64,000 nucleotides of DNA from Trileptium ribeirensis (taxonomy: Eukaryota > Nematoda > Enoplea > Enoplida > Thoracostomopsidae). Positions 1 to 46,922 of this stretch are shown here, piece after piece; the stretch's first letter is position 1, and each line of letters begins with the position of its first letter. The notes under the pieces are model-generated. The model was given only the letters and a program-made list of their open reading frames with translations. It had not been told where the DNA came from and ran no database searches. Location: NCBI GenBank assembly GCA_030248225.1, contig JASANE010016018.1:1-64000 (forward strand). Direction: 5' to 3'. Made by a program: the position numbers and the translations under genes.

Positions 1-241
1 TAGCAAACAATTATAATCAATGGCGCTAGACCCAACGGTATCATCACCGCATCTAGTTGTGATATTATTGTTATTATCCCCTATTATGCTGGATAATTTT
101 GTTGCTATAGTTAATATTGGAAAATTTGCTGAATATTCATCGCGGCAGTCAACGACAGCAATGCAATCAGAATTCAAACGTTCCCTCGCTCACCATTATT
201 AAGATAAGCGTTCATTTGTGACGATATATTATTATTTTCAG
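1..241. other. KAT5 intron, 3' part
   Basis: AT-rich sequence upstream of the first visible exon. It ends in a T-rich acceptor. I see no first exon or start codon of KAT5 here; a 60-codon frame at 20-202 has no recognisable content. Confidence 0.6.
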
Positions 242-34686
<34,445 letters not shown>

Positions 34687-35100
34687 TGTTGGTGGATTGA
34701 ATTATTCTGTGATAGAATTGGTAATATTGTATTACTCGTTTGACAACAACGACACTCGTAGATTTACATATAAAATTGTATGAAATTTCTCCAGGGCTGG
34801 ACAAAGCGACTTCGATAAAACTTGCAATGGGTTTGCATGTATTTTTGAGAAATTACGAAATTTCCATCAAATTTTCATAGAATGGAATTGTTCGTGTACA
34901 ACATTTACTCGCGCAATGATTATAATTCGTGTTGTTTGATTGTTATCATGGCTTATGCTTGATGTTTTGTCATTGAATATGATTGGACTTGCATTTGTGA
35001 TGCTACTTTTTCGTTTAACGCATCCATAATGCAATGAATCGTATTGCAAAGGAGTTTATATTCATCGTTGTAAATAAAGTGATGATTCTCGTGTTATGGT
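34687..35100 (+). other. Probable KAT5 3' UTR
   Basis: This AT-rich stretch follows the stop codon. The first convincing polyadenylation hexamer lies at 35073-35078 and is followed by a GU-rich stretch, so cleavage near 35095-35110 is plausible. No open frame or repeat is recognised here. Confidence 0.5.
35073..35078 (+). terminator. Poly(A) signal AATAAA, probably KAT5
   Basis: Canonical hexamer about 390 bases after the KAT5 stop, followed within 15-35 bases by T/G-rich sequence (ctcgtgttatggtgtaat). Earlier hexamers were not seen in the 3' UTR. Confidence 0.5.
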
Positions 35101-36039
35101 GTAATAGACAATTTTGGCATCTCTATCCGTGGTTGTAATAGACTAATGTAACACCATTGTTGTACAACAACCGCGCCTGCAATATGCATGTGTACGCGTG
35201 TAGTTGGCTTCCTTTGCCAGGACCATTAACTGGCTTTTTCGAACACAGTCATGGACTGAATTAACGAGCACGCATTTAAACGCACACGAGCGCTGATAAT
35301 TCGAAACTGTTTGTGCCAAAACATACTATGTTTAGAAACGGGTAAAAGCTCCAATTTAGCGAAATGGTCAATGGTTTTGAATAACAATATATACATGTGG
35401 CCTATCCGCAGAATTCCAAAAATAGGGGACTTGAAATTTTGAAATGGTTGCAAAATTTTTGTTTCATATATGCTGCGTATTTTCAGATACTATTAACTGT
35501 CGTAAACATATTTGCTTGCTATAAAAGAGCTTTTTAGCATTAGAAATAGTGATAATATTAAAAAATATTTAGTTTTACAGGAAGCTCGAATTTAGGGACA
35601 TTAATAAATTATGGAATTAGCTGAATGAATATGGGGTTTTTTTTCTCTCAAGTAGGGGGCGAATATGACGGATTTGGAATAAGAAGGTCCAGCACACCAC
35701 TCCCCCACCGTGAGCGAGTCAGTACATAAGTTCTGTGATAATTTATTTTGGTGAAATTTGATATATTATTAATGGTTTAGGCTTAGGCTTACATTTACCA
35801 ACGCATTTTTTGATCTCTGTTAACACATAATAAGGTACAAAAAGAGCTAATCGATCCCCTACCATGGACAGGCCTTACAAATACTATGTGATAATGAATT
35901 CCGGTGAAATTTGATTTGTGCCCTATTAATTATTGCTTAAGCTTAAGTTGACCAACACATTTTATCGACCCCTATTAACTACAGTTAATAAGGCATAAAG
36001 AAGTAGCCTTAGTCGATCAAATATCAGCATATTTATATA

Positions 36040-36804
36040 CTAGTGATGTTCGCTTGCGAACCAGAATTCGAGTGGTGAGAACAATCCCCCGAAGCAGAAG
36101 TGTGAAAAATATTTGCCACACAATATTTTTGACACTCGCAATGAGCTTGTCGGCCCAGAAAACCCCATATCTGACAAGAAAACCAACAATAAACACACAT
36201 TCAGGTGGTGCTTTTCCCACGACTTCTCACCAAAAATTTCGAAAACGTCATTTTTTATGCCAAGTATGAACCAAAAGTATAAAAAATATTTGCCCAACAA
36301 TATTTTTAACGCATGCAATGACTTTATGTGCCCAGAAAACACCATATAAGATGCTAAAAGCAACAAAAACACACATTTAGGTGCATTTCCAATGACTTTT
36401 CACCAAATATGAAATTTGGCGCCAACTATAAGTTTATAAACTCCAGATTGGGAAGTAGTTGAAAAACTTGTTATATATCATTGGAAAGCGCTGGTAAAGC
36501 TACATGGAATAGGCCTATTAGTTTGCTAATACCTCGTTTACTAATTGAGAAAAGTCGGAAAAAACTGAAGGGGTGCCCGAAAAATGGGCTAAAAGGACGT
36601 CATTTTGCCTCATAACTTTTCCCACGGGAAAAAAATTCAAAAATCGGGCTCCGTCATTAGACCTAAATCGACCATTGTGGTTCGAATGAGCTACCTTGCA
36701 TCAAAATCCGCCCAACCATTATCGAGATCCAGGTGCGACAGACACACCCAGACAGGACCTACTCAACCCCCCTCCAGAGCCAAAATCTCGTTCCACTCGA
36801 ATTC
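36040..36804 (-). mobile_element. Non-autonomous dispersed element, copy 2 (inverted)
   Basis: Inverted, diverged copy of the element at 12200-13061. It is bounded by 'cgcttgcgaaccagaattcg' on the left and 'ttccactcgaattc' on the right. Internally, the 'tttgccacacaatatttttg' type segment is duplicated (near 36110 and 36290), making the order differ slightly from copy 1. Confidence 0.65.
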
Positions 36805-36884
36805 AATAACTTTTGAAGTACTCCGTAGTCTATGATTTGTTAACTAATGCTATTATTTGACATACAGCCCAACGTTTCCTCCTT

Positions 36885-36995
36885 AGTCCGAAAAGCAAGC
36901 AGCTTATTAACACTTCTCTTAATTTTACTTTATTGATAAGTCCAGCTTCCGGTTTCGGGTATATAATTTCTGTTCCGGTTACTCACTGATATATA
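36885..36995 (-). repeat. Dispersed CCGGAAC repeat, inverted copy
   Basis: Read on the minus strand this begins 'cagtgagtaaccggaacag' and ends near 'ttatcaataaagtaaaatta', matching 19905-20015. Confidence 0.5.
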
Positions 36996-37351
36996 TAACA
37001 CACGCGGCATCTTAAAATAAACATTATGCTGTTCGATATCAAAAACAATTCAAGTACTAGTGGTTGCTAGGTTTACTCTGGCTTGTCCTAAGCAGATTCG
37101 ACGATTAGTTTATATTGTGTGGATTTCCGTTTCAAGCTAAATATTTTGTTATTGTAGATTGATATTCTTGCGATTGCTATAAATTCAAGGATATATAAGT
37201 TATGTTTTACGTTAAAAATATTCATTTTCTATTGATTAATTGGCTAAATCGAATAAAACTCTGTTTAGATGGTTAACATCTCTTTACATGTCTAATTCTT
37301 GTCCATTTTTTTCATAAAATTGTAGAATATTCCCTACCCGAACGAAAGGCG

Positions 37352-37510
37352 TATTACAAGTAATAGTTGTAGCTCAGCCATCGTGCGTTAAGTGATTTGC
37401 AAGCACGGTTGTGACGAGTGCGGTAGCACGAGTTTGAACGAGTTAAATAACACAGCCACGCGTACAAATCTCTTAACGCACTCCTGACTGTGCTACAACT
37501 GACTTGTAAT
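37352..37510. mobile_element. Small palindromic MITE
   Basis: Arms of about 45 bases. 'attacaagtaatagttgtag' and 'atcgtgcgttaag' on the left pair with 'cttaacgcactc' and 'ctacaactgacttgtaat' on the right. The short non-palindromic centre is rich in 'gcacg' and 'cacgag' motifs. Confidence 0.65.
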
Positions 37511-37902
37511 TTAGCTAAACGGGTGTTAACGCATATCGATGCACGGCTTTGCTGTGTTGCAAGTATTTGTTACTGCACGTTAATATATAATATACTTTCT
37601 GCTGCACATATATAAACTTTTATACAAGGATCAGTTGACGTGGAATAATTGAATGGTACAACAGATTAAAGGACGAAAACCGATTGAGGAACCTTTCAAA
37701 ACGAAAATATTCGATTTTTAGTGTGCTTGAATTTGGCTTCGCAAAACGTTTCATATCGTGCATCACGAACTTTGCATATTTTACGTATCTGTTATATACT
37801 AAGCGCCTATGTCGGCAAGAAAATAATGTAGAAAGAAGCTTAAATTGAACTGAACGGTCGGCGTTGCGAACTTCAGGCGGGCGTTTATGGCCTGACCCCA
37901 AC

Positions 37903-37995
37903 CGCCTGTTTTTTTGGTGGGGGTAGGTCGGACCCGCCCCCCGTTTTTTGGGGAGGGGTAGGTCGGACCCGCCCCCCGTTTTTTGGGGAGGGGTA
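37903..37995. repeat. G/C-rich tandem repeat, three units of about 40 bases
   Basis: Units contain 'ggggtaggtcggaccc', then 'gccccccgttttttggggag'. G runs on one strand and C runs between them could form quadruplexes or hairpins. The composition stands out sharply from the AT-rich surroundings. Confidence 0.8.
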
Positions 37996-38716
37996 GGTCG
38001 GACCCCCCAATTTCATAAGCAGCTGCAGCTTAGAAACCGACCAACCAGAAACTGGGGGAGTCGGGACATCTCGAATCTCCCCGCCAGAAGCTGGGATGGA
38101 GTTCAAGCCGAAAACGCCCGTATCATCAAACACGGGCTAATATGTGAGTGCAGGGAAGTGTCATACCCTTCCCTAATTCACTGTTGATTATACTAACCGC
38201 CTATGTCGACGAATTCCCAACTGCCGTAAAAATTATCGGATCTTAAAAGTTAAAAAGAATATAAAAAACTCAGAAGCAGAATCTTCATGTCTGGCTACGT
38301 AATAAACTGGCATTATACTACTCGCTACATTATTATAATGCAGAAAGAACCGAAATTCGTTTGGAGTGTCGGCGTCACAAAATCAGCTTGGGCGTAGCCA
38401 AAACTTATAAAAGGCACAGCTAGGTACCCATATCTTTGTTGCAAAAAGTATAAAATTTTTATCTTTTCTATATTAAAGCTGTGTATTTGGTACAAAAATT
38501 ACGTATTTTTCTCAAATTTAGTGCACTAAAATGCGATACTACAACAGTTAGTATTATTAATTTGTAATATATTTATGTAGTTGTAGTCCTTGAATTTGTC
38601 AGTCAATTCATAGATCACGTGTTACAAAAATGAATAGCACAAGCTGTATTCAGTGGTCTTGGAACAGGTCGCACTATCTTTTAGATTAATAAAATATTAG
38701 CCTACATCATAACTAA

Positions 38717-39152
38717 TGCGGCGTTTACGTTATAAAACGCCCGCCATTTTGAAGATTTGTCACTGCGTGATCACGACCATACCATAGTCCATGGTATTCG
38801 GAAGGCTATACTATTCAGCACAAGTAATGGTGCCGCGCACAGCCAGAAGCATTCATTAATTCATTGTATCCCATAAACCATTCCGTTGCAGCCCATTCCA
38901 TGCGCTTCCTGGGCAAAGCTTGCATTGTATAAACTCCAGGCAACGGAAAAAATAAGGCGTCTTGCTAAAGGACTTTCATCACTACTAGCCAGAAGTTTAC
39001 GGTGTCCATAAATGCTGATGGTGTCTGAAACACCATATAAAACTGCTTAGAATGGTGTTGGTGTTCTATATACTATATCGTTAATGATGTTACGCAGGAT
39101 GTACGTAGACAAAACTTCAACATGGCGGGCAACTTATAACGTAAACGCAGCA
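38717..39152. mobile_element. PIF/Harbinger-like MITE with TAA target duplication
   Basis: The left end is TGCGGCGTTTACGTTATAA, then a 'cgcccgccattttgaag' block. The right end is its inverted counterpart, 'cttcaacatggcgggc' and 'ttataacgtaaacgcagca'. TAA flanks both ends (38714-38716 and 39153-39155), as expected for Harbinger elements. It is 436 bases long with no transposase. Confidence 0.75.
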
Positions 39153-39289
39153 TAACGCTTTCGTGCCAATTGGTGCACATTTGCGTGCGAGGCTTTGTAT
39201 TGGCTATGTTTGTCGTTAGTTGTTTGCACGTGTGTTCTTATTCGCTCGCTTTGCAAGGTTCCTTAAGGAACCGAACAAAAGCTTCTATT

Positions 39290-39420
39290 TCCTGTGTAGC
39301 TTAGTGGTTTGCGAACGCCGTTTGCACTCGTTCAGTCCGAGTTCAATTCCTGGCACGTATTTGTCAAACATTGCGTGATTCGGGCACGAAAGCTATAACA
39401 CAGTGTTTCTGATATGCATC
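39290..39420 (+). mobile_element. tRNA-like SINE head
   Basis: A-box TAGCTTAGTGG (39297-39307) and B-box GAGTTCAATTCC (39339-39350) have roughly tRNA spacing. They are followed by a body with an inverted repeat, 'cgggcacgaaagc' and 'tggctcgtgccc'. The flanks do not pair as an acceptor stem, so it is probably a SINE. Confidence 0.5.
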
Positions 39421-41842
39421 TTTGGCTCGTGCCCAGACTTCGAACATTATGTCCCAGAAGTGACTATTTATATGTATATACTTCATAGTTAGGTTCATTT
39501 TTGTGTTTCCGTTAGTACCTTATGTTATCGTTAAATTCGTGTTAAACAATTCATTGTGAGCTTTGAATTGAATTTGAGCGTTTAATATTTAATAGCCATA
39601 GGCATCGGGTAGTAAATCGTTCGCGTAAGCCGGTGAAACTTCTCAAATTTATGTGTCTTCGACGTATAAATTAGTTACCCAAATCTGTTAATAAGGCTTG
39701 TAGGTTGCTATGTCGTCGAGCTATGCGAATCTATTCGGCCTACCGTACAGAACTGTGCGCTGACGTTCGCACGGTGTTCACTGAAGGTGTGAAGAATCAC
39801 CCAAATGTCTTGCATAGATTGAGCCATGCGGCTATTTGACAAGAATACGAGTGCGGAAGCAGAAAATATATTTTTAATAGTGACTCCATTAAAATAAAAT
39901 AACTGGTTTGCCTAAAACTAAATATTTCTGAAAGTAGGTTTAACTCCTCCATTACTGATTCACATATGAATGCATAAACATGTTCGTCCGAGCTGTAGGA
40001 AAAAATATAGAGCTAGTATAATGATCAACCCAAAAGTTACAAGCACGTGGTATATATTTGATAATCCAGGTTTTGATAAAATAGTCGGCAATATTCTTTC
40101 TGACAGAATTGTAGCCATATGAAGATTTTCCACCGAATGCAGCACATCTCGCCGCTTCTAGTATATCTTTGAGCTTTAAAAGAACTTTTGGTTCCACAAT
40201 GTTTACCTGCAAATTACACAGGATGTGTCTATTCTAAGTTATCTGAAAATGAGAGGTGTTACCATTGTAGTTCATGTATATATAAAGATAACATCATTGA
40301 AATTGTTGCTACAGGTAATCTTGGTTTTATTCAAAATATAAGTGTTGAACGTGTTAGAATAAAGGCCCATCCTACAGACTTAGGAATTAAACTAATTTTG
40401 ATGTAAATATAGTTTTCATCATGGAATTTACCAATATATAAACAAAATCCTGCAGAATGGCTTTCTCGACAATAGACTTAATAAAATGAAAATACATTTT
40501 ATCTTACTGTTACATAACATAAAAAATATGATCTAACAGATACAGGCCACGGAGATGCTATGGAATTTCAGGATCATACATTTATAGATAATTTAAGAAT
40601 TAAACAGAGTTTCAACTTTACACGAGGGAGTTACTATATTCATTCTGTGGTAAAGGAATTGGAATATGATGGCTTAGGATCATTTAGTGCTCAAGCTACA
40701 GTCTATTGGATAAGCATCAAGATTTCGTGATCTATTAAGCTCAGATTTAAGCAGTGCTTGCGCAGGTCTACGATAGGCGTGTATCGTGGATCTCATATCT
40801 AGAGTTCAGTTAGATCTACGAAATAAGGGGAAAAAGTATTTTACGGGCTTTCGAGCAATTTTCCGGCTTCATCTATATAATCAATGTTTAAAACAAATGA
40901 CGTTCTACCTCACGCTATCACCGTAACATCTTGTATTAATAATTAACGTACCTAGTGCGAGCGGTACGGCAAATTTTGGCAATAAAGATGCATGATTTTC
41001 AGCATAACACATAAGTGTTAATTCTTCCTGTATCGGAAAAGTTTTGAGCTGTAGGAATTTAATAACTAAGTTTCTCAAGTATGCATGTCCTACCCCGCAT
41101 TCTACATTATTTATAGCTGGCTTTATCGAGTCTTAATATTAATTTCCAATTATCAGTCATCTTGCATGTTTTTATTTTTACTGTATGAGGCCACAATAAA
41201 CCTTTCACTCAATTCTTAGTATTCGGTATTTGAAGCCTTCTGTAAACTATTAATCTTAGTACCGGATATTGTTAAAAAATATTTCGTATAAAATTTTAAT
41301 ACTGGATGTAAACGAATATTATCCTTAACATTTTAAATTTAGGGAATTTTATTCCTTCATATGTAGAAATTATCATTTCAGTATAAATTCGAAAATCTAT
41401 GAGAAATATGTCTTAAAAGAAATGATTAGAGAATATTCAGTACTGGTTTCCTTACTATACAGGCCATTATTACTTTTCGTTTTATTCCTGCATTTGAAGG
41501 AAATTTTCCTTTATTAACAAGTGGGATAAATTTTTTTCTGTATTAGAAAGGAAAACACCCTACATGTTGAAGGAAATTTTTCCTTATTATAATAAGTATG
41601 CTTTCTTAACTATATTACTTAGGCTTTACGGCTAGCGCGTACATATGCTTTTATAAAATGCATCAATATATGTAACAGGGCCGTTCCGGGCCCGTTACGA
41701 ACATTTTCATGATTCCAACACCTTAAATCAAAGCGATAAAGCGAAAACCCGTTGGCACCTGTATCTTGGTAACAAACGAAAATACTACGTACTATCAAGG
41801 GTTATTTTAGAAAATTATCGTAAAATACGTCGCACCATATCA

Positions 41843-42190
41843 ATGGTTGTTTTACAAAAATGTAATAAACTTAGTCGCATTATACTAATGGTTGTTTTAC
41901 AAAAATGTAATAAACTTTGTCGTATTATATCAATGGTTGTTTTACAAAAATGTACTAAACTTTGTCGTATTATATCAATGGTTGTTTTACAAATATGTAA
42001 TAAACTTTGTCGTATTACATCAATGGTTGTTTTACAAAAATGTAATAAACTTTTTGGTATTATATCAATGGTTGCTTTGCAAAATGTAATAAACTTGGTT
42101 GTATTATATGAATGGTTGTTTCATAAAAATGTCATAAACTTTGCCGTATCGTCTAAATGGTTGTTTTGTAACATTGTCATAACATATTCC
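41843..42190 (+). repeat. 45-bp minisatellite, about eight copies
   Basis: The unit begins 'atggttgttttacaaaaatg' and continues 'taataaactttgtcgtatta' plus five bases. The first six units are nearly regular and the last two more diverged. Because the period is 15 codons, a frame stays open through the array and repeats MVVLQKCNKLCRIIS with small changes. That is a property of the period and not by itself evidence of a protein. Confidence 0.9.
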
Positions 42191-42199
42191 GTATATCAT

Positions 42200-45100
42200 T
42201 GTATGAGTAGTCCCGCTGAACCCTTACCGAGACGAGTGTTTCGATCCGCGCAAACTAGGGAGAATGAAGCCGTTTAACCGACTTGCAAGGATGGGCACTG
42301 AGCCCCGCACCGACAGAAAATAAGAATCACGCCGAACCCCAACAAATCGTCACTAAACGTTAAATTTTCAACGGTTAGGACCTTCCGGGAATAGGAGGCC
42401 CCTGGCTGCACGTTCAAATTAACAATTGTGTAGAAATATAAAAGTAAAAATATCAAATTTACTTAGTTATAGCTGTACACTGAGCAAAATGGTAACGGGA
42501 AAATCACAAGCGGCAACTAGTTAAGCTTACGCTTACGGTAGCTTTCGAGCTTACACAGGACGACGGATACCGGGTTAATTTGATGGCCCGCACCCGTCTA
42601 GTGCAATATGATCCTGCAATAGGCGGATCACGCCGGTAGAAATGTTCGGAGGACTTTAGTTAGGGATTAAATTGCCCCGGACAATGCTAAGATGCCCTTA
42701 ACGCGACACGATCAACGCTACTTACGCTAAGTTTAGGTGGTCGCGAAAGGAACCGAACTGACACCTTTTATTGTAAGGTACGTGCATATCTATATATGTA
42801 TGTATATATAGTTATAGGTATTCATGTGTGATGATGATGTGTACGTACCAGGCCTTTATGCTTTCCTCGGTGTTCCGGAACATCTTTCCCTGGGGCTAAC
42901 CCAGGCCGACTGGTCTTTTCGCCCTATAATTCCGCCGTAACATGTCTTGGTAAAATTCCCCCACCCTCTGTGTCCTCGCTGCTGCACCCTATCTCTGAAG
43001 TGATGCATGTAACCCTCGTTTAGCTCACCTCACATAGATAAATTGAATAATGTACGTTGGACCCCCGTCCGAACCTCGGCTGACCCGCTGTAGTCACCCA
43101 AAGGTGTCTAAATTTCTGCTGTCAACCACTCGTGGGCACAGATACTCCGAGATGTTCCTCTCAAGTCTAAAACGGGCGAACCGCCCCTCATTAAATTCGT
43201 CTCGTCGAGACGTCTCAAAAAATACCCGGCGGGTCTCCAGCCGACGCCCCGTTAACCCAGCACAGGCGATGAAACCGCCCCTACCTTTGTTGTCTCCCTA
43301 AATGCTACGATTTTAGCACCCATCTAACCCCTGCCGTTCCGACAGGGATATCACTTCTCATTCGAATTGCCACCTGACGGCGAGCCCAACGATGCTCGGC
43401 GGGCGTCGCTCCGCCTAACCGTTAAGACGGGACAGCCTGCTAAAACCCCCTATACATATGTCCGGACCCAGTCTTGGGTTCTGACCCAATAATACGTCTT
43501 CCCCTCATACTTGGTACCGATCGACTCCACTCTTCGTCCTGGGACCGAATCTAACCCCAACCCATCGAAAATCCTCCGGGATTCCCCTTGCCCCGCTGCC
43601 CTTCCCGCGCCCTCTTCGTGTCCTCGCTGTCCTTTTGATTTCTTGTCCTCGTTCTCTCTCTAACTGACGTTTTTGATCGGCCGCTTTTGTTGGTGTGTTG
43701 TGAGTATGTGTTGTTGTTGTTGGTGTGAGTATCCTGAGCGACCTTTCTGTCGCTCAGGGCGCCATAGTGTCTACTGTTTGTAGTGTATGTATTTGTATAT
43801 GTGTGTTCGCGTGTATGTGTATATGTATGTATATATATTAGATTGATATATAAGTATTGTATATACTTAAGGACAGAAACACCATCGGACGGACAAGGAC
43901 ACGACGTACAAAACGAGCTAAAATTTAAGAGTTTTACGGACGGACTGGACGCGGACAATTGGGACGAACGGGAGGTGACTTTAGTGCCCTCCCGCGGACC
44001 CTAAGGGCCTTGGAGTAGGGCCCCTGACCGGTTGGCAACTCGTTGGAGTTTACCCAGTCTCTGGCCTCGAGACGGGCATTTTCCCATCGTCGGTTCCCCC
44101 CGGCGAGCAGTTAAAACGTCGACAGTCGCATGTAAATCGTAAATTAGCTCGAGCTCTTTCGATGTTTTAAGATGTTCTCGTGAGCGAGGGTCATCTTCCA
44201 AGTCAAATTTAGCTTAATTAGGAGGGCGGCAAGTCGAAAACCACAAAGGCCGTGTCGATCGCCGTCGAGTTGAGATGGGCTGGGAAGAACAAACAGTCGA
44301 AAGATGAGCAGATTGTCACGCTAATTGGGGTTGAAGAAGGAAATTGCATGACCCGAGACTCGTCGTTAGTGGTTCAAATTAAGCGGGGACCGGAAGCCGT
44401 TTGAATGTTGTGAGTTCAGGATCCGATTTCGCTGAACATCCGGCGACAATTACGGGAAAATGGGACTTCAGAGTTTGGATTTCATGAGAATGCTTGTCAT
44501 TTCATTTTGCCGTATCATGAGTTGATCCTGCACGGGGAATTTAAGCCCGCTGCAGAATCTTTAGTTCTAACCAGTCAGCCATAGGGACACAGTAACATCG
44601 ACTAATGAGTCGGTGTTAACTCAACTGCACAACAGTGCAGTTGAAACACTGCAACATGGCAGTGTCATAGGAAAAGAAACCTCGATAGAGAGAGGTAACA
44701 ACAAAACGGTAAACGAACAGCGAGAAAGAGAAAAAGACGCGGATGCGTCCGGGGTTGATCGCCCCTGGCCCGACTTTTCAAAACGACCCCAAGAGTAGGA
44801 GATAAGGCCGAGTCACCCCTCGGATAGGTGCGTCCAGCCCGTAAAACTTGCCCCCACCAAAATTCCAGTGGAGAAATCAAATTGAAATCAATCAACTGGG
44901 CTTGCCCCTGGGGAGGCCCCCGTAAATTGCCTAGAACGGCGTATCGTGCCATTTAGCATCACGAGCGTTTCTCGCCGGCCGGAACCCGATGGATTATTCC
45001 ACCCGCCCTCTTTTCTTGCTCCCCTTTCGGTCAGTCGTACGGCTTGCTAGGTAGGATCACTCAATACTGTAAATTGAATCAATGTATAATTCTGGCTTTG

Positions 45101-45530
45101 AGCTTATTGCTAGGATACGGTGTAACACGCCCCTAGGAGTGCCCTATCATTAGAGTCAGGTATTTTAGCAAGCAGAGTGAGTTGTAGAGTTTGCTTACTA
45201 ATATTCGGCCACTGTTCCCCTGTAACCCCGCCTAATGCTTGTCATCTCGTGTATAGAGTCGTCGCTCAAGACCATCCGCTACGAGCAGCAATTTCCGAAG
45301 CACTCTAGGGCCCCTGATTCACGCGCCCCATAGCTGAGGAATCGCTAGCACTGAGACGCAGCAGGGATAACCGCCCCTAATCCGCGCTCGCGCGGGTATC
45401 TGCACGCTCCGCCCCTATATTTTTTCCTTTTTGTACCCTGTGCCCCACAGCTTGTTGAGCTGGAACGACGACAGCGAGCTAATACTAAGCTTCCCCGACT
45501 AGATTCACCTGGTCCGCCTGTCTAGCCGAC
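42200..45530. other. GC-richer block, probable left arm of the large retroelement
   Basis: Composition changes sharply near 42200. The block contains a TG-rich simple-sequence tract (43680-43850), open pieces of coding-like composition (for instance 44222-44398, without a start codon, with WAGKNKQSKDEQIVTL), small hairpins near 44625, and a C-rich stretch with a TATA-like 'cctatattttttcc' near 45415. I recognise no protein family. It stops exactly where the long inverted repeat begins and may continue at 52178, so I infer it is the 5' terminal part of the element seen at 54-64 kb. Confidence 0.4.
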
Positions 45531-45930
45531 TTGCATCATTCACAGAGAAGTGCGTGCACGAATTGCACACCGTAAGCTATTAAAGGACCATGTTGTAAGA
45601 AACAATATTGTCATAACATTATGTTAGTTCAAACATAGCGCAATCAATAGCATAAGGTAAAATATTGCTGCTACAATAACATTGGCTCTTATATTGCACG
45701 ATCAATAGCAGGAGCAAAAATATTGTCGCTACAATAATATTGGCTTGTGTTTCACAACCGCACAGCGGTAGAGTTATTGCTGCGCCAAAAGTAGCTATTT
45801 GGTATTGTTGCAACAATATAATTGTCGCAAAATTTGTTAATGGTGCTCTTCACCCCCAGTTTGATATTGGTGCCACCGTCCAGTTTTGTTATTGGTGCCC
45901 CTCCAATGTGATATTGGTGCCTCGTCCTCC
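45531..45930 (+). repeat. Left terminal inverted repeat with subterminal 22-bp repeats
   Basis: Pairs with 51640-52177. The inner part carries about three units of 'ccagtttgatattggtgcc'-like sequence (45856-45925). Confidence 0.8.
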
Positions 45931-46742
45931 GGCGGGAGCAAAATTTTGGGACAATAGATATCAGTAAATATATGCGGTAAAAATTAGCAAAAATGAATGT
46001 AAAATCGGAAAAAGGATTTTCGATGGGGAGGGAGGTCGTTGAATTTTTTAGCACCCGCTCCTCACAATTTCCCAGGGGAGGGAAACAATAATAACTTTTC
46101 GGTGTTTGCTGAAAATGATAACCTTTATTTGCTCAACCATGCATATAATCAGCATACCATTTTTCGAGTGTATCCGTTGTGCACCGCTCTAGGGGAATTA
46201 ACGAAGCATGATTTTCTACTTTTAAATCAAGTGTTTTAAACTGCTGTTAAACTTGGAAAAATTATATTTTCAGACGTTGCTGAAAATGACGATATAACTG
46301 CTCCTCCAAGTATATGTGTCTATCGTACCCTTTGAAATGATTAATGCAACTCCTAGACCTTTAATTTTGAACCACGCCTGAATATTAAGTTAAAATAATA
46401 TTTTTTGAATTGTTGAAATGTGATCATAAAGCTGTTGCTGAAAACGATGTAATTGATTTGAAACTGTATAAGCAACTGGAATATCATTCGATTGGTCACT
46501 GCTCATTTAGTTATCTACCGCATACTCAAAGTTCAAACCATCTCCTGATATTGTGTTCTCCCCCGGGGGTCATATAAAAGATTCGTATTCCCCCCTCCCC
46601 AAAAAAAATAGGGCCCCCTCTCATTCTTGTACATTAAGTGTTAGTCGTAATATTTTAGCATTATAATATAATAAAAATAAAAAAAAAGGCGAGAATATCT
46701 AAAAAGAGTGGTGGTTTATATTTTATTTACTTGAAATAAATG
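45931..46742. other. Interior of foldback element, left of the nested insertion
   Basis: AT-rich. There are several 'tgctgaaaa-gat' phrases (46108, 46275, 46436) that look like a degenerate local repeat. No coding region is recognised. Confidence 0.4.
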
Positions 46743-46845
46743 AACGTAATTATATTCGGAGATAAGGTAATTTGCATATTGTCTTGTTTATGTCAGCTAT
46801 CGCTAGCTTCAGTCATTCTACGTCTTTCGTGGCTTTGATACGGGC
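46743..46845 (+). repeat. Split direct repeat A1
   Basis: Begins aacgtaattatattcggaga and ends gatacgggc. Identical to A2 at 49690-49792. It forms the left boundary of the retrotransposon. Confidence 0.93.
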
Positions 46846-46922
46846 ACACCTTGTTTCCTGTTCGGCTACTGCAACTGTTAATGTAAGTTATTTTGGTTTT
46901 GTATTTACGATTTCTTGTGCTT

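Larger units (their letters stand above)
35101..41842. other. AT-rich intergenic region with repeats, no recognised gene
   Basis: Contains the elements listed at 36040-36804, 36885-36995, 37352-37510, 37903-37990, 38717-39152 and 39290-39420. Segment 39950-40720 has a plus-strand frame (40188-40406) with cysteine pairs (CYHCSSC) and later open pieces, but I recognise no family. A phrase 'cgcctatgtcg' recurs at 37805 and 38202. 41360-41600 has short repeated 'aaggaaattttcctt' palindromes. Confidence 0.5.

Noticed and set aside
39290..39362. tRNA gene on the plus strand
   Set aside because: Box-like sequences without a paired acceptor stem; a repeat-like body follows.
40188..40406. Zinc-ribbon-like exon (CYHCSSC)
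   Set aside because: One cysteine cluster, no second ligand pair, no splice sites and no known family.
41843..42190. CRISPR array
   Set aside because: Contiguous tandem units with no unique spacers, in an animal genome.
41843..42277. 144-residue repeat protein
   Set aside because: The open frame follows from a 45-base period without stops; a second frame is also open, and there is no start context or other support.
43551..43958. 135-codon minus-strand gene
   Set aside because: Composed of Thr/His/Arg-rich low-complexity sequence from a TG-rich tract; no domain or conservation signal.
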